DNA of 64,000 nt. Source: Eubacterium_B sp034180045 (GTDB taxonomy: Bacteria > Bacillota > Clostridia > Peptostreptococcales > Anaerovoracaceae). The DNA lies in the NCBI GenBank assembly GCA_034180045.1, contig JAXFOY010000015.1, positions 124,001-188,000 of the forward strand, read 5' to 3'. The notes under the pieces are model-generated. The model saw only the letters and a program-made list of their open reading frames with translations, was not told the DNA's origin and ran no database searches. How positions within the stretch are numbered: the first letter of the stretch is position 1; every line of letters begins with the position of its first letter. A program made the position numbers and the translations under genes. This document shows, in pieces, positions 49,883 to 59,200 of the stretch.

Positions 49883-51682
49883 ATGGAAACCAAAAAAGTA
49901 AAAGAAAGATTTGAAATAGATACTAAATATAAATGGGATCTCACTACGATGTATGCAAGTGATGCGCTCTGGGAAGAAGATTACAAAAAAGTTTCGAAAT
50001 TAGCTGATGAATTTAGCAAATACCAAGGTAGGCTTACAGAGTCGGATAGCAACCTACTGGCTGCTTTAAGGGATATGGATTCCCTGGACTTACTTTTAGG
50101 CAAGATGTTTTGCTATGCAAAAATGCGTCAGGACGAAGATAATACAAACGGCAAATATCAGGAACTTTTTGGACGATGCATGAGCCTTGCAACTGATATT
50201 TCTTCCAAAATGAGTTTTTTCACACCGGAGCTGCTCGAAGCTTCTGAAGAAAAGATTCTCGGCTATATACAAAAGAATAAAAATCTTGAACTTTACAGCT
50301 TCAGCCTAAAAAACACATTGCGAATGAAGAAGCATGTACTTTCTGCAAATGAAGAAAGTATTTTGGCAAAGCTTGGAGCTGTAACCTCGGCATCTGACAC
50401 CATTTTTTCTATGCTTAATGACGCCGATATGAAGTTCGGTGAAGTTTGCGGCGAGGACGGAAACTATTTTGAGCTCACTCACGGAAATTACATTCAGGCT
50501 ATGGAGTCAAGTGACAGAAAGCTCAGAAAAAGTGCATATGAAGCTATGTATGGGCAATATAAAGCTCATATCAACACTATAACCGCCACATACAATACAA
50601 ATGTAAAAGCAGGCTGCATCAAAGCGGAAATAAGGAAGTTCGACTCTGCACGTAAAGCCGCTTTGTACGGTAATAACATCCCTACAGAAGTTTACGATAA
50701 CCTTATATCTGTAGTTCATGAATATTTACCCGTATTGCATAAGTACATCGCCATTCGCAAGAAAGTTTTGGGACTCGACGAACTTAAAATGTATGATATA
50801 TATACACCGCTTGTAGAAGTTCCCGACAAGAGCATAAGCTTTGATGATGCGACAGAAATAATGAAAAAAGCGCTTGCCGTTCTTGGCGAAGATTATGTAA
50901 AGGTCATGGAAGAAGGAATAAACAGCCGTTGGATAGACATATACGAAAATAAAGGAAAAACCAGCGGCGCCTATAGCTTCGGTTCATATGACAGTCACCC
51001 TTTCATTCTTCTCAATTATGGAGGAAAACTTCAGGATGTTTTGACACTGGTTCATGAGATGGGACACTCAATGCATTCATACTATACCAGAAAAACACAG
51101 CCGCCCGTTTACGGAGATTACTCGATTTTTGTTGCAGAGGTTGCCTCGACTGTCAATGAATCACTTTTGCTGAATTATCTTCTAAATAATGAATCTGACA
51201 AAGCTTCAAAAATGTATATCCTAAATAAATTCATCGAAGAATTTCGCGCTACAGTTTTCCGCCAGAGCATGTTTGCCGAGTTTGAACTTTGGGCTCATAA
51301 ATATGTCGAAGGCGGCGGCAGCCTTACTTCGGAAAGACTGTGTGAGGAGTATGATAAACTAAATTCTCTTTATTTTGGTGATGCCCTTTCACATGATGAG
51401 TATATACAGTATGAATGGGCACGAATACCGCATTTCTATCGCTCCTTCTATGTATATCAGTATGCAACCGGATTTTCTGCCGCAACGGCAATATCAAAGC
51501 GCATCCTCAGCGAAGGTGAAAATGCCGTAAATGATTACAGGAAATTTCTAACTTTGGGCTCAAGTGCATTCCCTATGGACGAACTTAAAATAGCAGGCGT
51601 GGACATGAGCAAACCTGATTCGATACGAGATGCAATGGAAATGTTCAAATCATTACTAGATGAATTTGAGTCAATGATATAG
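49883..51682 (+). CDS. pepF: Oligoendopeptidase F
   Basis: Cytoplasmic M3B zinc metallopeptidase degrading peptides of about 7-17 residues. The 599-residue protein has HEMGHSMHSYY (His near 391) as catalytic zinc motif and the VNESLLLNYLLNNE region carrying the third ligand Glu. N-terminal four-helix domain ILTEYKWDLT-like segment (KYKWDLTTMYASDAL) is typical. GCGGAGG precedes the ATG. It starts the plus-strand run pepF-nadK-rluD. Confidence 0.96.
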   Translation: METKKVKERFEIDTKYKWDLTTMYASDALWEEDYKKVSKLADEFSKYQGRLTESDSNLLAALRDMDSLDLLLGKMFCYAKMRQDEDNTNGKYQELFGRCMSLATDISSKMSFFTPELLEASEEKILGYIQKNKNLELYSFSLKNTLRMKKHVLSANEESILAKLGAVTSASDTIFSMLNDADMKFGEVCGEDGNYFELTHGNYIQAMESSDRKLRKSAYEAMYGQYKAHINTITATYNTNVKAGCIKAEIRKFDSARKAALYGNNIPTEVYDNLISVVHEYLPVLHKYIAIRKKVLGLDELKMYDIYTPLVEVPDKSISFDDATEIMKKALAVLGEDYVKVMEEGINSRWIDIYENKGKTSGAYSFGSYDSHPFILLNYGGKLQDVLTLVHEMGHSMHSYYTRKTQPPVYGDYSIFVAEVASTVNESLLLNYLLNNESDKASKMYILNKFIEEFRATVFRQSMFAEFELWAHKYVEGGGSLTSERLCEEYDKLNSLYFGDALSHDEYIQYEWARIPHFYRSFYVYQYATGFSAATAISKRILSEGENAVNDYRKFLTLGSSAFPMDELKIAGVDMSKPDSIRDAMEMFKSLLDEFESMI

Positions 51683-51701
51683 CCCGATGGAGATATACAA
51701 A

Positions 51702-52511
51702 ATGCAAAGAAAGATCTTGATATACAACAGTCAAACTGAAAATTCAATTTTAACAAAACGAATACTTTCCGAAAAGCTTTTAGCAAAGCATTTTTCCATA
51801 GTGGACAAACTTGATGATGAGGTGGAATTATTGGTTTGTATCGGCGGTGACGGCACATTTCTCGATGCAATTCACGAGTTCAGCTTTCCCGATATACCGA
51901 TTATAGGGATAAATACAGGTCATTTAGGTTTCTTCCAAGAGATAATGCCCGACAAGCTCGATGAGTTTATAAATAATTATCTTAACCAAAAATATTCCAT
52001 ACAAAGCATGCAGACCGTAAAAGCCTTGGTTTACCATGATAACATATGCGAGACGTTCACAGGTCTAAATGAAATCGTAATAGCAAGTGCAGCAAACTAT
52101 GCGTATTCCGTCCATTTTGATATATCTATAGGCGGAAGTTTTATAGAGCGCTTTAGCGGCGACGGACTTTTGATTTCCACACCGGCAGGCAGCACAGCAT
52201 ATAATTATTCTCTGGGCGGCAGCATAGTCGATCCGAGATTAAAACTTCTTCAGGCAACACCTATAGCCCCTATGAATACAACTGCATATAGGTCTTTCAC
52301 ATCGAGTATTCTCCTACCGCCTGACATGAATATGGGAATAAAACCTGTAGATAATAGCAGCAAGGTAAAGATAACGGTGGCATTCGACGGGTTCAACAAA
52401 ATTTTTGATAATGTGCGTAATATAGAGGTCAGTCTCTCCGAAACAAATGTCAAATTATTAAGGTTTGAGTCCTATGATTTCTGGTCTAAAGTAAAGAGCA
52501 AATTCTTATAA
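51702..52511 (+). CDS. nadK: NAD kinase
   Basis: Phosphorylates NAD to NADP. The 269-residue protein has CIGGDGTFLDAIHEF (about 52), the GGDG motif, and GINTGHLGFFQE plus GDGLLISTPAGSTAYNYSLGG (split: GDGLLISTPAGS and TAYNYSLGG). The start at 51702 is preferred: GGAG sits before it and overlaps an upstream ATG at 51687. It is coupled with rluD 25 bases downstream. Confidence 0.95.
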   Translation: MQRKILIYNSQTENSILTKRILSEKLLAKHFSIVDKLDDEVELLVCIGGDGTFLDAIHEFSFPDIPIIGINTGHLGFFQEIMPDKLDEFINNYLNQKYSIQSMQTVKALVYHDNICETFTGLNEIVIASAANYAYSVHFDISIGGSFIERFSGDGLLISTPAGSTAYNYSLGGSIVDPRLKLLQATPIAPMNTTAYRSFTSSILLPPDMNMGIKPVDNSSKVKITVAFDGFNKIFDNVRNIEVSLSETNVKLLRFESYDFWSKVKSKFL

Positions 52512-52536
52512 AATTGAGCTGAGGTAGAAACATTAT

Positions 52537-53445
52537 ATGACAGAAAAATACACATTTACAGTATCATCTTCAGAAGACGGCATACAGCTTAAAAAAATAA
52601 TTAAACAAAAGTATCATTTTTCATCAAAGCTTATGACAAAGATAAAATACAATAATTTGCTTAAGCTTAACGGTAAAATTGTTCCCGGATGGACTCTCGC
52701 AAATGCAGGAGATACCGTTTGTATTGCACTTCCCGATGAACAAAGTCATTTCCCGCCTGAAAATATACCCATCTATCCCCTTTACGAGGATGAGGATTTG
52801 CTTTTTATAAACAAACAAGCCGATGTTACCGTTCACCCTACCAAGGGACACCCTGCTCACACTATAGCAAACGGGCTTATGAACTATATGCTCATGACTC
52901 AACAAAGCTTCAAGATTAGATTTATCAACAGGCTTGATATGGATACAACCGGAATTTTAATCATTGGCAAAAACTCGCACACACAAGCGGAATTAAATAA
53001 GCAGATGTCCCAAAATTTAACCGTAAAAAAATATTATGCTATTGTAGAGGGTGTTATAGAAGATGATGAAATTGAAATCGATGCTCCTATAGGAAGACCC
53101 GAAGACGGAAATATAGCTCGTTGTGTCTTAGATGAATCAAATGGAGGTTACCCGTCACGGACATCTGTAAAGGTTCTTAAAAGGTATAAAACAGCTACTC
53201 TCGTCGATTTACAGCTGCATACCGGAAGGACACATCAGATAAGAGTTCACATGGCTCATATAGGTCATCCGCTCCTTGGCGACCGGCTCTACAAAGGCCC
53301 CTGTGATGTCTTTAATAAAAGACAAGCCTTGCATTCATACTATTTTTCGTGTATCCATCCTATCAAAGGCAATAAGTTGGAAATCACTGCACCCATACCG
53401 GATGATCTTCAAAATCTAATCAATCTGCTGGAACAAAAAAAATAA
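52537..53445 (+). CDS. RluA/RluD-family pseudouridine synthase
   Basis: Isomerises uridines in rRNA (or tRNA). The 302-residue protein has an N-terminal S4-like part (VSSSEDGIQLKKIIKQ) and the catalytic motif FINRLDMDTTGILIIG with Asp near 134, then the HTGRTHQIRVHMAHIGHPLLG C-motif (split HTGRTHQIRV and HMAHIGHPLLG). The exact target site cannot be told from sequence; RluD/RluA-like clostridial copies are multiple. It ends in a strong hairpin shared with the next gene. Confidence 0.93.
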   Translation: MTEKYTFTVSSSEDGIQLKKIIKQKYHFSSKLMTKIKYNNLLKLNGKIVPGWTLANAGDTVCIALPDEQSHFPPENIPIYPLYEDEDLLFINKQADVTVHPTKGHPAHTIANGLMNYMLMTQQSFKIRFINRLDMDTTGILIIGKNSHTQAELNKQMSQNLTVKKYYAIVEGVIEDDEIEIDAPIGRPEDGNIARCVLDESNGGYPSRTSVKVLKRYKTATLVDLQLHTGRTHQIRVHMAHIGHPLLGDRLYKGPCDVFNKRQALHSYYFSCIHPIKGNKLEITAPIPDDLQNLINLLEQKK

Positions 53446-53452
53446 TATACTA

Positions 53453-53514
53453 AAAACCCTGCTTTGTTATTCAGTTCCATAGACATTTTGTCTTAGAAGC
53501 GTAAGCAGGGTTTA
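53453..53514. terminator. Bidirectional terminator between rluD-like and DUF975 genes
   Basis: AAAACCCTGCTT and AAGCAGGGTTT form an 11-bp stem enclosing about 38 bases that include a small AGACA-TTTT-TGTCT hairpin. Runs of A upstream and T downstream suit both convergent genes. Confidence 0.7.
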
Positions 53515-53546
53515 TACTTATTAATTTATTATATTTTTACGGTAAA

Positions 53547-54542
53547 CTACTCGTTCAAATTGTCCTTTTCCTGATTCACAACGCCTTCTCCCGCTTCCAT
53601 ATTAACATTTGAAGACTCATTCTCAGTTTTAGGTACGGATTGATAGTTTTCGCCGTTTTGTTCATGCTGCTGATTATAATACGATTCTTGCCGGTTATAA
53701 TTATAAGTTCCGTTTTGCGAGTTCATATTATAAGTATTGTCATATGTTCTGTTGTTATTTATATTGCCGTAAATATTGGCATATGTAGGTTTTTCTAACG
53801 GACGAAGGTGACCGGATGCAAGTTCATAAAAAATTACAGATGTCACCATGGAATATGTAAATACGATGTAAATAGGTATAGCCGTAACAGTGAAAAACAA
53901 CCAGTATATCGCCCCGTCTACAGGAACTACATTTTCAAAAATTTTTGAAGTCAAGACGACGCATATCGCTGCAACTAAAAGCCATCCTATAAATGACAAC
54001 TTCAAGCCGAAGTAATAGGCTTTGTTTCCTCTCATCATAAGCTTTGATTGCCTTATACATTCTAACGGACTCAAATGAGGATTGTCTGCAAGTATATAAA
54101 ATGCTTGTGAATATCTAAGGATAGCAATTATACCCGGAATGAAAAAAAGAAATGTCCACAAGCTAACAAATATGGCAATGAGCAAATTGAGTAAAAACGC
54201 CTTAAAAAACAGTTCAAAACCGTTGAATATCAAGTCGTAAGAAACTTTTCCCATTCTTACAAAATTAAGTATGAACATTGAAATTCCCAAGAAAAACGGT
54301 CCATCTATTGCAAGCGCATATAGCGACGGAAAAGTGGAATATTCATAATATGTATAAGGATCTATGTAGAAACTGTTCTTAAAAGCCGGGATAACTTCTG
54401 AAAGAAATGCCGGTAAAGATGAGCTTAAAATCACAAAAATAATGACTCCTACACATATACTGAACCACTTACCGCTAAGTGACTTGCGAGCTAGTGCTCG
54501 TAAATTTGTATATGTTTCTGTTATTATTATATTATTATTCAA
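53547..54542 (-). CDS. DUF975 family membrane protein
   Basis: 331-residue integral membrane protein. The N-terminal TNLRALARKSLSGKWFS is the DUF975 hallmark, followed by about six membrane segments (for example IAILRYSQAFYILADNPHL near the typical RY block). The final 70 residues are Asn/Tyr/Gln-rich (NNNRTYDNTYNMNSQNGTYN) and low complexity, an extra compared with ordinary members. The start is TTG at 54542 with AAGGAGG seven bases before; no ATG is near. Function unknown. Confidence 0.85.
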   Translation of the reverse strand: MNNNIIITETYTNLRALARKSLSGKWFSICVGVIIFVILSSSLPAFLSEVIPAFKNSFYIDPYTYYEYSTFPSLYALAIDGPFFLGISMFILNFVRMGKVSYDLIFNGFELFFKAFLLNLLIAIFVSLWTFLFFIPGIIAILRYSQAFYILADNPHLSPLECIRQSKLMMRGNKAYYFGLKLSFIGWLLVAAICVVLTSKIFENVVPVDGAIYWLFFTVTAIPIYIVFTYSMVTSVIFYELASGHLRPLEKPTYANIYGNINNNRTYDNTYNMNSQNGTYNYNRQESYYNQQHEQNGENYQSVPKTENESSNVNMEAGEGVVNQEKDNLNE

Positions 54543-54622
54543 AATTGCCTCCTTAACAAAGCGTTTAACTTTAATCTTAACTATTATATAATATAAATAA
54601 AAAATTGCATAGAGGTTTTGAA

Positions 54623-55264
54623 ATGAAAAAAGCACTTATAATTACATCTTTTATTGATGGGATTGAAAAATTAAATAACACACAATTTCTTACATCATTT
54701 GAATTTTGTATCGCTGCCGATGGAGGCTATATCAATGCGCGTAGATTGGGGTTAACACCTGATACAATTATTGGAGATTTTGATTCTGCTGCCATTCCTG
54801 ACATTGATGATTCGAAACTTATAAAGCTACCTTCCGAAAAGGATATGACCGACAGCGAAGCTGCCATTGACTTAGCTGTAGCAAAGGGATACAGCAATAT
54901 AACTGTTGTGGGCGGGCTTGGCGGCAGGTTCGATCATACCATGGCAAATCTGTCCTTATTGGCAAAGTATGCAGGAAAGCTTCAACATCTAGCTTTTTTT
55001 GACGCTTATAATTATGTGTATATGCTGACTCCCGGTAAATATACAATACATAAGCAAATTCAAGATATAGATTATAAATACCTTGGAGTCCACAGTTTTT
55101 CAAAACTCACGTCAGGTATTCATATCAAAGGATGCAAGTATCCCCTGGCTGATTTTTCTCTAAGTAACGATACGACTCTCGGTACCAGCAATGAAATTCT
55201 TAATGAAACAGCGGAAATCAGTTTCACTAAAGGGCAGCTAATTATAACTCACTCATGTGATTGA
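54623..55264 (+). CDS. thiN: Thiamine pyrophosphokinase
   Basis: Converts thiamine to thiamine diphosphate with ATP. The 213-residue protein begins MKKALIITSFIDGIEKL and has IAADGGYINARRLGLTPD, IIGDFDS and KDMTDSEAAIDLA, GGLGGRFDHTMANLSLL, the conserved catalytic acidic and Arg positions. GAGG precedes the ATG. In the divergent gap with the DUF975 gene. No thiamine riboswitch is visible, as expected for a salvage kinase. Confidence 0.95.
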   Translation: MKKALIITSFIDGIEKLNNTQFLTSFEFCIAADGGYINARRLGLTPDTIIGDFDSAAIPDIDDSKLIKLPSEKDMTDSEAAIDLAVAKGYSNITVVGGLGGRFDHTMANLSLLAKYAGKLQHLAFFDAYNYVYMLTPGKYTIHKQIQDIDYKYLGVHSFSKLTSGIHIKGCKYPLADFSLSNDTTLGTSNEILNETAEISFTKGQLIITHSCD

Positions 55265-55284
55265 TAATTTTCATAATTGAGCAC

Positions 55285-55313
55285 TTGAAAACCTCTATAC
55301 AAAATGTTATATT
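55285..55313 (+). promoter_or_regulatory. Promoter of the crotonase gene
   Basis: TTGAAA (55285-55290), a 17-base spacer, TATATT (55308-55313); about 40 bases before the ATG. Confidence 0.75.
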
Positions 55314-55353
55314 ATTAACAAATAGTTTATTGCATAACTGAAAGGAAAATATT

Positions 55354-56130
55354 ATGTACGAAAACATTAAATATGAAGTAAATGACGGATTGGCTATTGT
55401 TACAATCAATAGACCTAAGGCGATGAACGCACTTAATATGGATGTACTTGCTGAGCTTCTTGATGCATTTACCGTTATCGAAAACGATGAAACAGTTAAG
55501 GGTGTTTTGATGACAGGAGAAGGTCGTGCTTTCGTAGCAGGTGCTGATATTGCTCAAATGTGTGGACTTAATGCACTTGAAGGTCGTGCAATGATGATAG
55601 CCGGACATAATGTAATGAATAAAATAGAACAGCTAACAAAGCCTGTAGTTGCCGCAGTTAACGGTTTTGCTCTAGGTGGCGGATGTGAGCTTGCTATGGC
55701 TTGTGATATCAGAATCGCATCAGATAAAGCTAAATTCGGTCAACCGGAGGTCGGTCTTGGCATCATTCCGGGGTTTGGCGGTACACAGAGACTATCTCGC
55801 CTCGTAGGAAAAGGAATGGCAGAATATCTGATTCTGACAGCGGAAATTATAGATGCAGCTGAGGCACACAGAATTGGTCTTGTAGAAAGACTGGTCCCTG
55901 CCGATGAACTCATGGAAGCTGCCGAAAAAACAATCAGAACAATAATGTCAAAGGCTCCTATCGCAGTTGCCACTGCAATAAGCGCAATCAACAACGGATT
56001 TGATATGGATATGAAGTCAGCTTCAATGTTCGAAATAGAAACATTTACAGCTGCATTCGCATCCGATGACAAAAAAGAAGGAATGACAGCTTTCCTCGAA
56101 AAGCGTCCTCCTGTATTCTGCAATAAATAA
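55354..56130 (+). CDS. Enoyl-CoA hydratase/crotonase family protein
   Basis: Hydrates 2-enoyl-CoA (crotonyl-CoA type) in fatty-acid or butyrate metabolism. The 258-residue protein carries the oxyanion-hole stretches RAFVAGADIAQM (about 66-77) and NGFALGGGCELAMACDIRIA (about 105-124), and the catalytic Glu in FGQPEVGLGIIPGFGGTQRL (about 129-148). It closely resembles clostridial Crt. It is alone with its own promoter and terminator; bcd, etf, hbd and thl genes are absent nearby. Confidence 0.92.
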   Translation: MYENIKYEVNDGLAIVTINRPKAMNALNMDVLAELLDAFTVIENDETVKGVLMTGEGRAFVAGADIAQMCGLNALEGRAMMIAGHNVMNKIEQLTKPVVAAVNGFALGGGCELAMACDIRIASDKAKFGQPEVGLGIIPGFGGTQRLSRLVGKGMAEYLILTAEIIDAAEAHRIGLVERLVPADELMEAAEKTIRTIMSKAPIAVATAISAINNGFDMDMKSASMFEIETFTAAFASDDKKEGMTAFLEKRPPVFCNK

Positions 56131-56149
56131 AATCAAATAAATAAATTTA

Positions 56150-56186
56150 AGAGATAGGTTTCGAAAATCGGCACCTATCTCTTTTT
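56150..56186 (+). terminator. Terminator after the crotonase gene
   Basis: AGAGATAGGT and ACCTATCTCT form a perfect 10-bp stem with loop of 13, followed by TTTTTAC. Confidence 0.88.
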
Positions 56187-56208
56187 ACTTCTAAAAAATA
56201 TAGATCTA

Positions 56209-56234
56209 AGCTCTTGAGATATAAGTCAAGAGCT
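56209..56234 (-). terminator. Terminator-like hairpin downstream of the large surface protein
   Basis: AGCTCTTGA and TCAAGAGCT pair with an 8-base loop, 32 bases after the stop at 56266; an A-rich stretch supplies T on the minus strand. Confidence 0.6.
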
Positions 56235-56265
56235 TTCGAATCGTTTTTTTACATTGTTAAATCAT

Positions 56266-59200
56266 CTATTTCTGTCGCTTGGAAAGTAAACGCCTTTTCT
56301 TTAAGGTAACAAGCCCTGCAAGTGATATCATCAAGAGTGTTCCGTAAACTGCAAAGTTGCTTTCGTCTCCTGTTCCCGGTGTTTTTCTTTCGTCCTTAAG
56401 CGGCGTTTTTGTTTCCGTCTTATGAGGTTTTGGGGTCTCCGGTTTTTCCTGGGATGTATTTGTAATCGTATACTGATTATCTGCACCTTCTACTTCTGAT
56501 TTATAAGATACCTTATCTATTACAATCATTCCGTCTTCGGATGTACCCGATTCTCTTACGGAATAATTATATTTTTTGCTGTAATCATCCGAGTATTCTT
56601 TGAGGTTGACAAATTGACCCTTAAAATTGTTTTCGCGGTTTAAGGTAACAGTATCTCCTGTCGGTTCTCCGTCTCGCAGAAGTTCAACCTTTACTTCCGC
56701 CTTTGGCGCTTCCTTCATCGGTTCTTTGAAATAATCAAGCCAAATTTTATTTACATCCAAATCTATTGCAGGTACTGCATACTGCATCACATAAGTAACT
56801 ATCCTGCTGTGATCAAATTCCCCTGAAAGCAGTTTCTTACCCTCTTCCAGGGAACCTTTTTTCCCGGTTTCCTTGGTATAATATTTATCTGAGTATACCG
56901 CTTCCTCTATTTTAGGTGAACCGTCTTCATCGGTTTCATAATTTCCATCAGAATCCACCTTTTGTACCTGAACTTTTATTGCAACAAGTTTATATTTTTC
57001 TATATTGCCGTCTGCTGTATACTTAGGTATCTCTACACCGAATTTTTCTGAATAGTTGTTTGGATCTTCCGTTTTGATTTTCTCATTTTTTGCACGACCT
57101 TCATAGGTATCCGATTCATTGCCTGTTTTAGGATTCTGTAAAGGCTTCAAAATATTTGAATAATCATTTACATCAACCAATTCATATCTTGAATTTACTG
57201 TACCCGTAGGATAAATTTTAACGTGCTCGTCAAAGGCATTTGATTTTAACTGATACTTTAGCAGTGTTAAGCCTTGTCTTTCGAAGCCGTTAATATTCAT
57301 CTGAATATCACCGCCTACGATGACAACGGGTTTATCGCTAAGAGCAATTTTGTTTGCAGACTCTTTTGTGATATATCCGTTTATTCCTCTGTCATAATTA
57401 TCGTAAACGGTCAAAACCATAGGTTTCATAAACTCTTCAAAGGATAATTTTTGAAAATCCTTTCCTCCGTTAGGATCATATTTAGGAATAATTTTAACAG
57501 GCAGCTTTACCTCATAAAACGAATAGGAAGATGAATCATAGTTTTTATCCGTTCCCTTCCTGTTATCAACAAGGTTCTTTTTTATGAAATCCCTGCTTAT
57601 TGTGAATATCCATTGGTTTGCATTTCCCTCAACCTGCTTGACATCGAGCACACCGTATTCTGCCAGTTTTGCCATGTCCGGAACCTGCCAAGTGCTTTCA
57701 AACAATATTTTAACATCTTTATCAAAATCAAGCCTTGAATCAAAGTAGGCGTTCATCGTTCCGTCCCACTGTGTAACTTCGTTAATTCTTCCCCATAGGG
57801 TAACCAATTCATTTTGTATTTTATGAAAGTCCAGAAATGCTTTATAGTTCAACGCTTGTGAGTGATCTATTACAAGTGCGGACCTTGCCGTCTCATAATC
57901 ACTTGGCTCGGGTGCATCTTCTCCTGAAAGTTTTATTTCAGGTCTTGCCCTATCAGGGTCTGCAATTGAGGCAGCATCGGCTTTCTTTAGTTTTTCAAGC
58001 TCTATCCACTGATTATATAAAACCAGGTTTCCTCCTGTTTTCTCAAAATCCTCAGCTGTTAAAGTGTGTCCTCCTCTGTAGTATGTACCGCTGCCATCTT
58101 TTGCCGTATTCCATGCCTGAAATCTATATAGATTTTTATAATCATCTAATAAGATATTCTTCCAATTGTATTCACCTATATAGTTCCATGCACCCGCTTT
58201 ATTCCCGAATTCTTTTTGATAGTATTCCTTAGTGTCATTACGAAATATCTGACCTTCGCTCTCATCATCGCTTATGAGATGGATATTTTTGTTGAAGTCA
58301 ACCAAAACTCCGGATATATGTTCTCCTTCATATAGAGTTGCAGTTATGGTTTCAGGATTTGAAACGCTTGAAGCTGTGGGTGAATTTCTGTGATAAGTCA
58401 CATTGAATGCCTTTTTATCTTCCCACTTTGCATAGAGCTTTGTCAGCTTTGTTATGTCTATATTCGTTGCGGGTAAATTACCTTCTTTATCAAGAGTCCA
58501 TCCGACGAACTTTTTTGACCTGACTTTGAACATAGGTGCCTTGGCGGTTACTTCTTCTATGCTAAGAGGAGAATTTTTATCGTCATTTTTTTCTACAAAT
58601 GTGTATTTATCAGTGTTTTCGCTTCCGTCATTTACATAGTATCTGGTTCCCGCTGTGATAGGTTTCAGTACAACCACCGTATCATCGTTAACTGTATCTG
58701 AAATGTTATATAAAGCATTTTCATTTCCGTTTATGAGCAGCTTAAAATCCTGTGTATCCTTTAGTTTCTCTTCGATTTTTTTCTTAAGCACATCTATCTT
58801 TGACTTATCGATTTTAGCCCCGTCGGCATAAGCTTTACCGCTTAACTTCTCAAGACTTGTGCCTTTTATCAAAGTGACACTTTCCTCAAAATTACCGTCC
58901 TCAGACTTAAAAGTAAGTTTAACCTTAGGAAGAGGTATTCCCTTAGAAACTTCGTTATTATGCTTCAAAGGCAGTCCGTATTCATATGAATTGTTATTTG
59001 AATCCTTAAATGAAATTCTTCCTATCTGCGGATCTTCATCAAAGGTAAACACAGCTGTATTTGCCACTTCACCGAAAAATTTAGTTGCAAAAGGTTTTGA
59101 TGTTTTAGCATTATGAATACCGTCTGTTTTTATAGTTGTATTTGTTGCATTTCCGGTGCCTAAATCCAGGAGAATAGAACCGTAATTTTTTATATCAATG

